DNA of 64,000 nucleotides from GWE2-42-39 sp963662895 (GCA_963662895.1 OY759982.1:3720001-3784000), one strand, 5' to 3'. Positions 1 through 9,013 are shown, counted from the stretch's first letter. Program-made: numbers and translations. Notes: generated by a model from the sequence alone, not told the origin.

Positions 1-123
1 GTACAACGCCCGCTCCGCATTTTTAGGGGTCATTTCTTCCACTTCCTGACCGGGAGTATGCACGATAACCCCTTCGAGTTTGCCGATTTCAGAGCAAACA
101 TCAATTTTTATTTTTTTAACCAT
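1..123 (-). CDS. Arginine deiminase, N-terminal fragment (cut by window edge)
   Basis: Only the first 41 codons are present; the gene runs off the left edge. The translation opens MVKKIKIDVCSEIGKLEG and continues with VIVHTPGQEVEEMTP. This matches the conserved N-terminus of arginine deiminases (SEIGKL followed by V-x-x-H-x-PG-x-E), which hydrolyse arginine to citrulline and ammonia in the cytoplasm. The start is the ATG at 123-121. The catalytic residues lie outside the window, so the assignment rests on the N-terminal signature alone. The next gene is divergent. Confidence 0.75.
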   Translation of the reverse strand, partial: MVKKIKIDVCSEIGKLEGVIVHTPGQEVEEMTPKNAERALY

Positions 124-212
124 AACAAACCTCTTTTCAAACTCAAAGATACAAACAATGAGACGGATGATAACGAAAAGAAAGTTTATTCGTTTTTGTT
201 TAATAACATATT

Positions 213-220
213 TATCTTCG
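213..220 (+). promoter_or_regulatory. Possible -7 promoter element for the DUF4294 gene
   Basis: TATCTTCG is one base from the Bacteroidota -7 consensus TAnnTTTG. It lies just before the longest possible start (222), so a transcript would begin near 225. That favours the internal ATG at 240 as the real start. No well-spaced -33 TTTG is seen. Confidence 0.35.
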
Positions 221-239
221 CATGAACAATTCAGAAGAA

Positions 240-827
240 ATGAAAACAGGTATCTTATTGATCGTTTTTCTGACAGGCATTTCAGCTTGTTTTTCACAGG
301 AACCCGATACATCAAAAATATTGTTGGGTACCCGGATCGACGGAGATACAGTGGTATTTCGTGAAGTACCGCCTGTTTATGTCTTTCCAACAAAAAAATT
401 TAAAAACAAACGATATGAACGGAAGTACTGGAGGTTGGTGCGAAAGGTAAAAAAAGTATATCCTTATGCCAAAAAGGCCAACGAGTTGCTCCGGCAATAT
501 TCGGAACAATACGAAGCGACAAAAGATAAAAGACTTAAAAGAAAATATGTAAAACAAGCTCAGAATGCCCTGTTTCGGGAATACGGACCACAATTAAAAA
601 AACTGACTATCTCGGAAGGACGGATACTAATAAAACTGATTGACCGTGAAACAGGTTCAACATCATACCAACTGATACAGGATTTAAAAGGAGGCCTTGC
701 CGCATTTTTCTGGCAGGGGGTCGCCCGCATTTTTGGCAACAACCTGAAAGCAGAATACGACCCCGAAGTGGAAGACCGTATGATTGAAGAGATCATTTTT
801 TATATTGATGCAGGTATAATCAAATGA
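240..827 (+). CDS. DUF4294 family exported protein
   Basis: A protein of about 195 residues from the ATG at 240 (a longer reading begins at 222). It opens with MKTG and a hydrophobic stretch ending ISAC, which fits either a lipobox or an ordinary signal peptide, so it is exported. The mature part is basic in the middle (RYERKYWRLVRKVKKVYPYAKKA) and resembles the DUF4294 family of Bacteroidota, whose function is unknown. The start at 240 is preferred because a -7-like element lies at 213-220. Its stop overlaps the thpR start (ATGA, 824-827), so the two are probably co-transcribed and translationally coupled. Confidence 0.75.
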   Translation: MKTGILLIVFLTGISACFSQEPDTSKILLGTRIDGDTVVFREVPPVYVFPTKKFKNKRYERKYWRLVRKVKKVYPYAKKANELLRQYSEQYEATKDKRLKRKYVKQAQNALFREYGPQLKKLTISEGRILIKLIDRETGSTSYQLIQDLKGGLAAFFWQGVARIFGNNLKAEYDPEVEDRMIEEIIFYIDAGIIK

Positions 828-1390
828 GTAAACGAATATTTCTGGCTGTAAAAATCAATCCTGAACCAGAACTGCTGGAGGTAGTTGATTTACTCCGGGA
901 GGAACTGGCCGATGAACGTATCAAATGGGTCGATGAAAATCAGTACCACATTACCCTGAAATTTTTCGGAGACACCCGGGAAAACAGGATAGAGAGTATT
1001 TCATCGACAGTAAAGGCATGTTGTCAGCAAAACAAAAGCTTTTCATTCAAACTTTGTAACCCGTGGTATTTTCGCGACCAAGAGCAACTACGGGTAATAC
1101 TTTTACAGACTGCACAAACCGAAGGTCTGACTACTTTTCAAAGACAATTGGAAAACTGTTTTCCCGGCTTAGGCATTTCCCAAAAAGACCGGATTTTCAA
1201 ACCTCACCTTACCCTGGGGCGAGTTAAATCGGTGCAGGAGACCAGACACTTTTACGAACTGATGAAACAATTTCCACGAACCTCTTTGCAAACAGTTACT
1301 GTCTCAGATATAATTCTTTTTGAAAGCATCCTGAAACCACCTGGACCGAAATATTTAGTGCTGGAAAAATTTAAACTTTCCAAAGACTAA
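824..1390 (+). CDS. thpR: RNA 2',3'-cyclic phosphodiesterase (2'-5' RNA ligase family)
   Basis: A 188-residue protein, the usual size for the family. It carries the two H-x-T/S-L motifs that form the active site: HITL at residues 42-45 and HLTL at 128-131. Members of this 2H phosphoesterase family open 2',3'-cyclic phosphates on RNA and also join some 2'-5' ends; the physiological substrate is often unclear. The start ATG overlaps the DUF4294 stop as ATGA. Its stop overlaps by 4 bases the stop of the convergent sugar transferase gene. Confidence 0.88.
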   Translation: MSKRIFLAVKINPEPELLEVVDLLREELADERIKWVDENQYHITLKFFGDTRENRIESISSTVKACCQQNKSFSFKLCNPWYFRDQEQLRVILLQTAQTEGLTTFQRQLENCFPGLGISQKDRIFKPHLTLGRVKSVQETRHFYELMKQFPRTSLQTVTVSDIILFESILKPPGPKYLVLEKFKLSKD

Positions 1391-2820
1391 CTATTGGCTC
1401 CCATTTCCCTTCCCATCCCTTTAAAACAGTTCATCAGGGTATAAATCAGTATTTTAAAGTCGATATAAAGAGAGATATTCTTCAGGTAAACAATATCATA
1501 TGGAAGGCGTTCAAGCATCTGGTCAATATTGGAGGCATAACCATATTTAACCTGTCCCCACGAGGTAATCCCCGGTCGTATTTTCAGTAATTGGGTATAA
1601 TACGGAGCATATTCAACAATCTGGTCAACAAAATATTTCCGTTCAGGACGAAGGCCAACCAGCGACATGTCGCCTCTGATCACATTATAAAACTGAGGAA
1701 TTTCGTCGAGATGGGTACGCCGCATAAAATTGCCGATCGGTGTAATCCGGGGATCGTCTTTCCCCGAAAGTACTGGTCCGTTGGGTTCGGCATCATTCAC
1801 CATACTTCGGAACTTATAGATAGTGAAAGGTTTTCCAAATCTTCCAACACGTTCCTGACTGTATATAACCGGCCCTTTTGAGCCTGTTTTAATAAGAACA
1901 GCCAGTATTATAATAATAGGTAAAAACAGTATAATAGAAAAAACAGAAATAGATACATCCAGTATCCGTTTGACCTTTTCCTGCCAGACAGGCATCAACC
2001 CGTTTGAAATTTTTATAAGCGGGCTGCTGTAAATCGTATTCGTTTTTACATATCCCAAAAGCAAATCAAACAGATCGGGGACCCCCCAGACCGTAATATC
2101 CCGGTTCTGCAGCATCGTCAGTATCTCGCTCAATACTTTATGTTCCGAAGTTTCAATAGCAATAATAATTTCTTCAATATCCTTCTCTTTGATGACCTTT
2201 GAAAGCTCTTTATAGTTCCCCAGATTCTCAAGATGCCCGCTCAACAGTTGATCTTCGTCTTTCTTTACACTTAAAAAACCGATCAGTTTGTTACCTGCCG
2301 GGCGTATTTGTGTATTCAAATCGTTACAGATACGAAGTGCCTCTTCGTTTCCTCCTATAAGGATCGTGTTAAAACCAATTTGCCGGCTATGTATTTTATG
2401 AATGGTACGGGTAGTAATAATCAGCCTGAAGAGGTAAGTCAAACCAAAATGCAGGCCCAGTAAAGTAAAAAACAGATTGTAATAATTTTTGTAAGTTCCG
2501 ATGGTATCATCAAGCAGCAAAAGAAAAAAAATGATAACTACCCCGGCAACAGAGGTCATGATTGTTTGTCCCAGTTCAATCAGTCTCGATTTCCGGAAAA
2601 TGTTGGAATACTGACCACTGATATAATAAAAAGAAATCCAGAACAATGGGATGACCACAAGTCCCTGATAAAAACGATTGGTGAATTCAACAGGAATATC
2701 AATGCCAAACTTCTGGGGTTCTATGTAAACTTTCCGGTAGATGTAAAATAAAGTCCAGCTTGTTGCTGCTGCAAGAATGTCGAAAATCAGGTATTTAGTT
2801 ACTTGTACCTTTTTATTCAT
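1387..2820 (-). CDS. Undecaprenyl-phosphate sugar phosphotransferase (WcaJ/WbaP-type)
   Basis: A 477-residue membrane protein that would start exopolysaccharide or O-antigen repeat units by moving a hexose-1-phosphate onto undecaprenyl phosphate. The N-terminal ~135 residues contain about four hydrophobic segments. A Rossmann-like CoA-binding-type middle follows (FNTILIGGNEEALRICNDL). The C-terminal bacterial sugar transferase domain starts at KRILD and shows YSQERVGRFGKPFTIYKFRSM, HLDEIPQFYNV and MSLVGLRPE, the family signatures. The sugar (glucose or another) cannot be told from sequence. No other polysaccharide-assembly genes are adjacent, so it is an isolated initiating transferase here. 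Confidence 0.9.
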   Translation of the reverse strand: MNKKVQVTKYLIFDILAAATSWTLFYIYRKVYIEPQKFGIDIPVEFTNRFYQGLVVIPLFWISFYYISGQYSNIFRKSRLIELGQTIMTSVAGVVIIFFLLLLDDTIGTYKNYYNLFFTLLGLHFGLTYLFRLIITTRTIHKIHSRQIGFNTILIGGNEEALRICNDLNTQIRPAGNKLIGFLSVKKDEDQLLSGHLENLGNYKELSKVIKEKDIEEIIIAIETSEHKVLSEILTMLQNRDITVWGVPDLFDLLLGYVKTNTIYSSPLIKISNGLMPVWQEKVKRILDVSISVFSIILFLPIIIILAVLIKTGSKGPVIYSQERVGRFGKPFTIYKFRSMVNDAEPNGPVLSGKDDPRITPIGNFMRRTHLDEIPQFYNVIRGDMSLVGLRPERKYFVDQIVEYAPYYTQLLKIRPGITSWGQVKYGYASNIDQMLERLPYDIVYLKNISLYIDFKILIYTLMNCFKGMGREMGANS

Positions 2821-2933
2821 AAGAAGTATATTCGTTAAGTTTGGTCTGTTTATCCGGTAAAGTCTTCCGGAACACGCCTTCTGAAAAACGCAGGCATAAA
2901 CAAAAATGTTGCAGCAAAAGTAAAATCCGGGGT

Positions 2934-3773
2934 TTAAATTTCGATTCCGCTGTATTTCAACTTTTCAATGAGATCAAAATAAATTTTCAGGCTGTTACAA
3001 TAATCTTCAAAAGCAATACTTTCTCCAGATTTACCTTCGATGCGGGAAATAAAATTCTGAAAGGCAAAACTGTCAAATGGTTGCATATCATCTCCCTGAT
3101 TGGTCAGGTTCGGAATTTCGAAACGAATGGAATTGTGTTTCTGAAAGATTTGAATTTCGGCATGAATCGATTCTTCCGAGAGCAAAATATTATGGGCCGA
3201 TCCGCTGGAACAACCCGCATGAATATTCACGGTAATCTGTGCCTTGTTGTTTTGCAGTCCAAGCACGTCTAAATGTTTTACAGGGGAATTCTCAAGCTTA
3301 CATAGGAAAACAAGTGCATTCATAATCTCTGAAGACATTCTGAGCCCCTGTGGCTTAATCCCTACCTGCATATTGATTATTTTAACACCGGGGTTTATTT
3401 CCGGGATAATACCGGGCCTTGCTGCAAGAAACGGGTTAAACAGATGAACAACACTACCCGCTTCTTTCTGAAGTTTTAATAAATCGGCTGCTTCTGTAAC
3501 TGTCAAAAGAGGTTGCATCCGAAAATAAATATGTTTCGATTTTCGGATCATCAGGCTGATAAATTCAACAGAGATGCGCTCGGTATTATAAATCAGGATG
3601 GCATCTGATAATTCCAATAGTTCAATGGGATTATGAAAAATTTGGAACTGGACCGATCTAAAATCCCGCCCCGGATTATAAACCCCGGCAATATCTATTT
3701 CCTTACTATTGTGCAGGGTTTGGTAAATCAGCTCTTCACCCTGCAAGTTTCCTATTATTCCTATCTGAATCAT
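2934..3773 (-). CDS. Gfo/Idh/MocA-like Rossmann-fold protein, probably non-catalytic
   Basis: About 280 residues from the ATG at 3773; a longer frame starts at 3818, but the beta-strand MIQIGIIG makes 3773 more natural. The order of segments resembles Gfo/Idh/MocA oxidoreductases: an N-terminal nucleotide-fold strand, a middle 'DAILIYN' strand, and 'HLFNPFLAARPG' after the place where the EKP catalytic motif normally sits. Here that place reads FRMQP, so the catalytic lysine is missing, and the glycine loop (IGNLQGE) is also atypical. It may bind a ligand without redox activity. It is divergent from pcm and lies upstream of the sugar transferase gene on the same strand. Confidence 0.5.
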   Translation of the reverse strand: MIQIGIIGNLQGEELIYQTLHNSKEIDIAGVYNPGRDFRSVQFQIFHNPIELLELSDAILIYNTERISVEFISLMIRKSKHIYFRMQPLLTVTEAADLLKLQKEAGSVVHLFNPFLAARPGIIPEINPGVKIINMQVGIKPQGLRMSSEIMNALVFLCKLENSPVKHLDVLGLQNNKAQITVNIHAGCSSGSAHNILLSEESIHAEIQIFQKHNSIRFEIPNLTNQGDDMQPFDSFAFQNFISRIEGKSGESIAFEDYCNSLKIYFDLIEKLKYSGIEI

Positions 3774-3888
3774 ACATGCAAAATAGAAATATTTAAGAGT
3801 ATTTGCATTTGATGTCACAAATTACTTTTCAACTGCAATTGTTAATAATGTACAAAAATTTAGATATCTTTTAAATTGAATTTTGAAC

Positions 3889-3896
3889 TAAATTTG
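3889..3896 (+). promoter_or_regulatory. -7 promoter element upstream of pcm
   Basis: TAAATTTG matches the Bacteroidota -7 consensus TAnnTTTG exactly. A transcript would begin near 3901, downstream of the longest ORF start (3876) and 14 bases before the ATG at 3915. No -33 TTTG is seen at the right spacing. Confidence 0.5.
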
Positions 3897-3914
3897 AACG
3901 AAAATTGGATATAC

Positions 3915-4565
3915 ATGGATTTTCAGGATACTTTACGACATCAGGGATTACGGAAGCGTTTGGTTGAAGGGCTTCGTATCAAAGGCATACGCGACTCTAA
4001 AGTCCTGGATGCCATTGGTAAAGTGCCCCGTCATTTATTTATGGACAGCGGGTTCATCCAGTTTGCTTATCGAGACCAGGCTTTCCCGATCGGAGCAGGA
4101 CAAACCATCAGCCAGCCTTATACCGTCGCATATCAGAGTGAACTGTTACAGGTGAAAGAGCATGACAAAATTTTGGAAATCGGTACCGGATCGGGATATC
4201 AGGCTGCTGTTTTAATTGAAATGGGTGCATCAGTTTTTACCATCGAACGGCAAAAAGAACTATTCGTAAAAGCACAAATATTACTTCCGAAGATGGGTTA
4301 CAATCCCAAGTTTTTTCTGGGCGATGGATATAAAGGGTTACCTACCTACGGACCATTCGATCAGATTATTGTAACTGCCGGAGCCCCGTTTGTTCCCGAA
4401 GATTTGTTAAGCCAGTTGAAGATTGGCGGACGTATGGTTATCCCGGTAGGTGACAAAAGCAAACAGGAAATGCTGGTGATTATCAGGAAGACTGAAGACG
4501 AGTTGAAAAAAGAAAAACACGGAACATTTGTATTTGTACCGATGTTAAAAGGGATAGTAAAATAG
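3915..4565 (+). CDS. pcm: Protein-L-isoaspartate O-methyltransferase
   Basis: About 216 residues from the ATG at 3915. It uses S-adenosylmethionine to methylate isoaspartyl residues in damaged cytosolic proteins so they can be repaired. Visible signatures are the N-terminal RHQGLRKRLVEGL helix, PIGAGQTISQP (substrate loop), the SAM-binding EIGTGSGYQAA at about residues 88-97, and the later DQIIVTAGA strand. The start at 3915 is chosen over 3876 because a perfect -7 element (3889-3896) lies between them and because family members begin near this point. The metallo-beta-lactamase-fold gene follows after 20 bases, probably in the same transcript. Confidence 0.9.
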   Translation: MDFQDTLRHQGLRKRLVEGLRIKGIRDSKVLDAIGKVPRHLFMDSGFIQFAYRDQAFPIGAGQTISQPYTVAYQSELLQVKEHDKILEIGTGSGYQAAVLIEMGASVFTIERQKELFVKAQILLPKMGYNPKFFLGDGYKGLPTYGPFDQIIVTAGAPFVPEDLLSQLKIGGRMVIPVGDKSKQEMLVIIRKTEDELKKEKHGTFVFVPMLKGIVK

Positions 4566-4585
4566 TTCATAAATAAATATTCAGG

Positions 4586-5227
4586 ATGATAGAAATAAAA
4601 AAATTCACCTTTAATCCGATTCAGGAAAATACTTTTTTATTATACGACGAAACCCGCGAATGTATTATCGTTGATGCAGGTTGTTATTTCGATGATGAAA
4701 AAGAAGAACTCGATCATTTTATTTCTGAAAACGATCTAAAACCTGTAATGTTGGTAAATACTCATTGCCATTTCGACCATCTACTGGGCATAAATTATTG
4801 CAGGTATAAATATAAAACCGTTTTTTTTATTCCTGAAGAAGAACAATTGCTGGTTGAACGGGCAGTTGACCAGGGCGATCTTTTTGGTGTCCCGACTGAA
4901 CCGGTAGAACCAGCAGACGGAGAATTAAAAGAAGGTGTAAAAATCAAATTCGGTAATTCCGAACTGGAAATTATTAAAGCAGAAGGGCATTCCCCCGGCA
5001 GTCTTGTTTTTTATCATCCGAAACAAAAATTTCTTCTGGCAGGCGATGTTCTTTTCCTCGGAAGTATCGGACGGACCGATTTACCCGGTGGTTCGTATGA
5101 AAAACTGGTAAATAATATCCGTACCAAACTGCTGGCTTTACCACCTGACACTAAGGTCTACTGCGGGCATGGTCCCGAAACAACCATCGGTTTCGAGAAA
5201 GAAAATAATCCTTTTTTAAGCGATTAA
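4586..5227 (+). CDS. MBL-fold metallohydrolase (glyoxalase II-like)
   Basis: A 213-residue metallo-beta-lactamase-fold protein. The metal-binding motif is THCHFDH at residues 59-65 (H60, H62, D64, H65), followed by EGHSPGS, LAGDVLF and a C-terminal CGHGPET, giving the full set of histidine and aspartate ligands for two metals. Proteins of this subgroup hydrolyse thioesters such as hydroxyacylglutathione or related small molecules; the true substrate cannot be assigned, particularly as many Bacteroidota lack glutathione. It follows pcm by 20 bases and precedes gcvP by 84 bases on the same strand. Confidence 0.85.
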   Translation: MIEIKKFTFNPIQENTFLLYDETRECIIVDAGCYFDDEKEELDHFISENDLKPVMLVNTHCHFDHLLGINYCRYKYKTVFFIPEEEQLLVERAVDQGDLFGVPTEPVEPADGELKEGVKIKFGNSELEIIKAEGHSPGSLVFYHPKQKFLLAGDVLFLGSIGRTDLPGGSYEKLVNNIRTKLLALPPDTKVYCGHGPETTIGFEKENNPFLSD

Positions 5228-5311
5228 CATACGAACCCGCAAAAATCATTTTTTTGGTGGATAAAACCAGATAATATTGAACAAATTTTATAAAGGACTA
5301 AATTTAAGATA

Positions 5312-8176
5312 ATGGCAAGTGATAAGTTTGTAGCCCGCCATATCGGGCCAAGAGAACAGGAAATAAAAGTAATGCTGGAAAAAATCGGCGTTTCATCAAT
5401 GGAACAGCTAATTGACGAAACGGTACCTGAAAATATACGTTTGGAACAGCCTCTGAAACTCGCCGATGGACTGACCGAACGGCAATATTACCGGAAAATT
5501 CTTGCCCTGGCTTCGAAAAACAAAGTGTTCAATACCTATATCGGAATGGGCTACTACGATACAATCACCCCGGCTGTGATATTACGCAATGTACTCGAAA
5601 ACCCGGTATGGTATACCTCATACACTCCATATCAAGCTGAAATTTCGCAGGGACGGCTTGAGGCTTTACTGAATTTCCAAACCATGATTTGCGAACTTAC
5701 ATCCATGGAACTGGCCAACGCTTCGTTGCTCGATGAAGCCACTGCCGCAGCCGAAGCCATGCTGATGATGTATAACTCACGTCCCCGCGAAAAGGCCAAA
5801 GCCGGGGCTAATGTTATACTGGTCGATGAAAAAATGTGGCCGCAAACACTTGATGTACTGAATACCCGGGCTCTCCCGTGGGGAATTTCACTGAAAGTGC
5901 TTCCTGCTGCCAAGTTTGAATATACCGATGATGTTTTTGGCGTAATGGTTCAATACCCGAATTCAGATGGTAAAATCATTGATTATACAGAGGTTGTAAA
6001 ATCTGCCCACGAAAAGAATATGATGGTGGCTGTTGCCGCCGACCTGTTAAGCCTGGCCATCCTGACCCCTCCGGGAGAATGGGGAGCCGATATTGTATTT
6101 GGCAGTTCACAGCGTTTTGGGATACCAATGGGATACGGAGGCCCTCATGCTGCATTCTTTGCTACGAAAGACAAATTTAAACGGACCATGCCCGGACGGA
6201 TCATTGGCGTAACGATTGATTCGCACGGAAAACGGGCGTTACGCCTGGCTTTGCAAACCCGCGAACAACACATAAAACGAGAACGGGCTACTTCAAATAT
6301 CTGTACGGCCCAGGCCCTGCTTGCAACCATGGCTGGGTTCTATGCTGTGTATCACGGCCCGCGCGGAATCAGGCAGATCGCAGAACGTATACATGCAATT
6401 GCTTCCCTGCTTGATAAAGAAGTTTCGGCTCTGGGATACAAACAACTAAATAAAAACTATTTTGATACTATCCGTTTTGCCCTTCCCAAATATGTTAAAC
6501 GTGAAGACATCGAATGGCTCTCGCTCGAACTGGAAATGAATTTCCGTTATTTCGAAAACGGAAATGTTGGATTAAGCATTGATGAAACAACCAACCTGGA
6601 TGATATTAACTGGATTATTGAAGTTTTTGCGAAAGCAGCCAATAAACCCAACAAACATATCTCTCAATATCCCGATGAAAACACCATTGGTAAAGAATAT
6701 CTGAGGCAGACATATTTCATGGAACAGGAAGTTTTCAACCGGTACCGGTCGGAAACGGAAATGCTCCGGTACATTAAACGGCTGGAACATAAAGATATTT
6801 CACTTACACATTCAATGATCCCTCTGGGTTCGTGTACCATGAAATTAAATGCAGCGACGGAGATGCTCCCTCTAAGTTGGATCGAATTTGGAGGCATCCA
6901 CCCGTTTGTGCCCAAGAACCAGGCACGTGGTTACCAGGAAATGATGGAAGAGCTACGGCGCGACCTGGCAGAAATTACAGGTTTTGCTGATGTAAGCCTT
7001 ATGCCAAATTCAGGTGCTGCCGGTGAATATACCGGGTTAATGGTAATACGGCAATATCACATAAGCCGTGGCGACCACCAGCGCAGGGTGGTACTGATCC
7101 CTTCATCTGCACACGGCACCAATCCGGCCAGTGCTGTTGCTGCCGGGATGAAAGTAGTAGTTACCCCCTGCGACAACAGAGGAAACATCGATATTGAAGC
7201 TTTACGGGCCAAAGCCGAAGAATATAAAGACTCACTGGCGGCTTTCATGGTAACGTATCCCTCAACTCACGGCGTATTCGAATCATCAATCGTGGAAATG
7301 TGTAAAATCATTCACCAGGTTGGAGGACAGGTTTATATGGATGGCGCCAACATGAATGCCCAGGTTGGATTGACCAACCCCCACCGTATTGGCGCCGATG
7401 TATGCCACCTGAACCTTCATAAAACATTTGCCATTCCGCATGGTGGCGGCGGCCCTGGAGTTGGTCCTATCGCTGTTGCAAGCCATCTGGTTGATTTTCT
7501 CCCTTCCCACCCGGTAATGAACAACGGCCATGTCGGAATTATAGCCGTTTCTGCTGCCCCCTGGGGAAGCGCTTCGGTACTGCCCATCACGTATGGCTAT
7601 ATCAAAATGCTGGGCGCCGATGGTTTGAAACGTGCAACAGAAGTGGCAATACTGAATGCCAATTATATTGCACATGCCTTGAAAGATAATTTCGGAATTT
7701 TATACACCGGCGAAAACGGACGCGTGGCCCACGAAATGATACTGGAATGCCGGCACCTGAAAGGCCCGTCGGGAATTGACGAAACCGATATTGCCAAACG
7801 CCTGATGGATTACGGGTTTCATGCTCCTACCCTCTCGTTCCCGGTACACGGCACATTGATGGTCGAACCGACCGAAAGCGAATCGCTTCAGGAACTAGAC
7901 CGGTTTATTGAAGCAATGAATACTATTTACAAGGAAATCACAAATATTATTGACGGCAAACTTGACCAAACAGACAACCCGTTAAAAAATGCGCCACACA
8001 CAGCCGAAGATGTTACGTCCGATGAATGGAGCCACAGTTATTCAAGGCAACAGGCTGCGTTCCCGCTCGCATGGCTAAAAGAGAACAAATTTTGGCCGCC
8101 TGTTGGCCGTGTCGACAATGCCTATGGCGACCGTCACCTGGTTTGCACTTGTGCTCCGGTTGAAAGTTATAAGTAG
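5312..8176 (+). CDS. gcvP: Glycine dehydrogenase (decarboxylating), P protein
   Basis: A 954-residue single-chain P protein of the glycine cleavage system. It decarboxylates glycine with pyridoxal phosphate and passes the aminomethyl group to the lipoyl arm of GcvH. The N-terminal half (FVARHIGPRE, then YQAEISQGRLEALLNFQT) and C-terminal half (GSCTMKLNA, ASVAAGM-type region) correspond to the fused alpha and beta halves of the family. The PLP lysine is K704 in LNLHKTF, followed by the glycine-rich loop PHGGGGPGVGP. The length is normal for the one-chain form. The gcvT and gcvH genes are not in the window. A long repeat-rich spacer follows. Confidence 0.96.
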   Translation: MASDKFVARHIGPREQEIKVMLEKIGVSSMEQLIDETVPENIRLEQPLKLADGLTERQYYRKILALASKNKVFNTYIGMGYYDTITPAVILRNVLENPVWYTSYTPYQAEISQGRLEALLNFQTMICELTSMELANASLLDEATAAAEAMLMMYNSRPREKAKAGANVILVDEKMWPQTLDVLNTRALPWGISLKVLPAAKFEYTDDVFGVMVQYPNSDGKIIDYTEVVKSAHEKNMMVAVAADLLSLAILTPPGEWGADIVFGSSQRFGIPMGYGGPHAAFFATKDKFKRTMPGRIIGVTIDSHGKRALRLALQTREQHIKRERATSNICTAQALLATMAGFYAVYHGPRGIRQIAERIHAIASLLDKEVSALGYKQLNKNYFDTIRFALPKYVKREDIEWLSLELEMNFRYFENGNVGLSIDETTNLDDINWIIEVFAKAANKPNKHISQYPDENTIGKEYLRQTYFMEQEVFNRYRSETEMLRYIKRLEHKDISLTHSMIPLGSCTMKLNAATEMLPLSWIEFGGIHPFVPKNQARGYQEMMEELRRDLAEITGFADVSLMPNSGAAGEYTGLMVIRQYHISRGDHQRRVVLIPSSAHGTNPASAVAAGMKVVVTPCDNRGNIDIEALRAKAEEYKDSLAAFMVTYPSTHGVFESSIVEMCKIIHQVGGQVYMDGANMNAQVGLTNPHRIGADVCHLNLHKTFAIPHGGGGPGVGPIAVASHLVDFLPSHPVMNNGHVGIIAVSAAPWGSASVLPITYGYIKMLGADGLKRATEVAILNANYIAHALKDNFGILYTGENGRVAHEMILECRHLKGPSGIDETDIAKRLMDYGFHAPTLSFPVHGTLMVEPTESESLQELDRFIEAMNTIYKEITNIIDGKLDQTDNPLKNAPHTAEDVTSDEWSHSYSRQQAAFPLAWLKENKFWPPVGRVDNAYGDRHLVCTCAPVESYK

Positions 8177-8241
8177 TCTTTATGATAAAGGTATCCGGGA
8201 GTCAGGTCCCCGGTTCACCGGAAGGTGAATTAAAGCTGTTG

Positions 8242-8293
8242 ACCACCCCATCCGGCAAGCCGGACACCCCTCCTTGAAAAAAGGAGGGGAAAC
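8242..8293 (+). repeat. Palindromic repeat, copy 1 (forward)
   Basis: The unit starts ACCACCCC, then has the small palindrome TCCGGCAAGCCGGA (8251-8264), then the hairpin CCCCTCCTT-gaaaa-AAGGAGGGG (8267-8289, 9 bp stem). The same order of elements is found inverted at 8403-8453. No T-run follows the hairpin, so a plain rho-independent terminator is not supported. Confidence 0.7.
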
Positions 8294-8402
8294 GGAAGAA
8301 GTAGCGGCAGAGAAGAATAAGTTACTATGTTATGGTTTCTGAAAACAGATATGACTACTCCCGCATAATACCACTAACCTTTCAAAAACACACCATGCCA
8401 AA

Positions 8403-8453
8403 AATTCTCCTCCTGACAAGGAGGAGTACCTCGGCTTGCCGTGGGGAGGTGGT
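8403..8453 (-). repeat. Palindromic repeat, copy 2 (inverted)
   Basis: Read on the minus strand it starts ACCACCTCCCC, contains GGCAAGCCG, and ends with the hairpin CTCCTCCT-tgtc-AGGAGGAG (8407-8426, perfect 8 bp stem). The order and core sequences match copy 1 at 8242-8293, so the two are diverged members of one repeat family in opposite orientation. Confidence 0.7.
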
Positions 8454-8636
8454 ACTGAATCCCTCTTGAAAACAGACGGGAATGGTGGGGCGGATACGGT
8501 TGAATGCAAACAGAATAACACCGGCCACGGGAGTTCGCCCAAAAAAGCAATGCAATTGTATGGCCGGAAATAATGAAATGCTAAAAAAAGCAATAAAATT
8601 TGTCAATGAAATACACTCAACCTTATCTTTAAAAGA

Positions 8637-8765
8637 AACCTTAGTAGCAAACATAGGTTTATAATGAAAAACGAACCTTATAAACCTTATCTATCTTTTA
8701 ATTGTATGCTGATAATTAGGTAATAAGGTTTTGTTCTTTGTGGTAATTATCAGGCTACTAAGGTT
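8637..8765. repeat. Nested inverted repeats (possible MITE remnant or structured RNA)
   Basis: Outer arms: AACCTTAGTAGC (8637-8648) and GCTACTAAGGTT (8754-8765), a perfect 12 bp inverted repeat. Inside lie GGTTTATAA (8656-8664) with TTATAAACC (8678-8686), and CTGATAATTA (8709-8718) with TAATTATCAG (8744-8753). The whole could fold as a closed stem with two internal hairpins. No coding frame fits inside. Confidence 0.65.
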
Positions 8766-9013
8766 AGTAAAAATAAGGTCAATGCTGTTTCTTTGACAAA
8801 AGCAACAGGAAAATTCTCACCCCCCGGGAGCAGGTTGAATTTCACTGTCCCGGGCGAATATTCTTATATATCCTTTTCAGGAAACTTCCCCTATAGTTTT
8901 GCAGCAAGCCGTCACACTAATGGGGAAAGTCTCCTGCAGTTTTGCAGCAAACCATCCCCCTATGGAATCCTTTCTTTTTCCAGATATAAGGATAAAGTAA
9001 TTTCCCAATAAAC

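Noticed and set aside
80..364. Open frame over the DUF4294 start
   Set aside because: It overlaps the DUF4294 gene in another frame and its translation has no recognisable features.
8267..8289. CCCCTCCTT/AAGGAGGGG hairpin as gcvP terminator
   Set aside because: No T-run follows and it is part of a repeat with an inverted second copy, so it is better explained as a repeat.
8482..8664. Short plus-strand frame in the gcvP-ispE spacer
   Set aside because: It spans palindromic repeats, has no start signal, and shows no family pattern.
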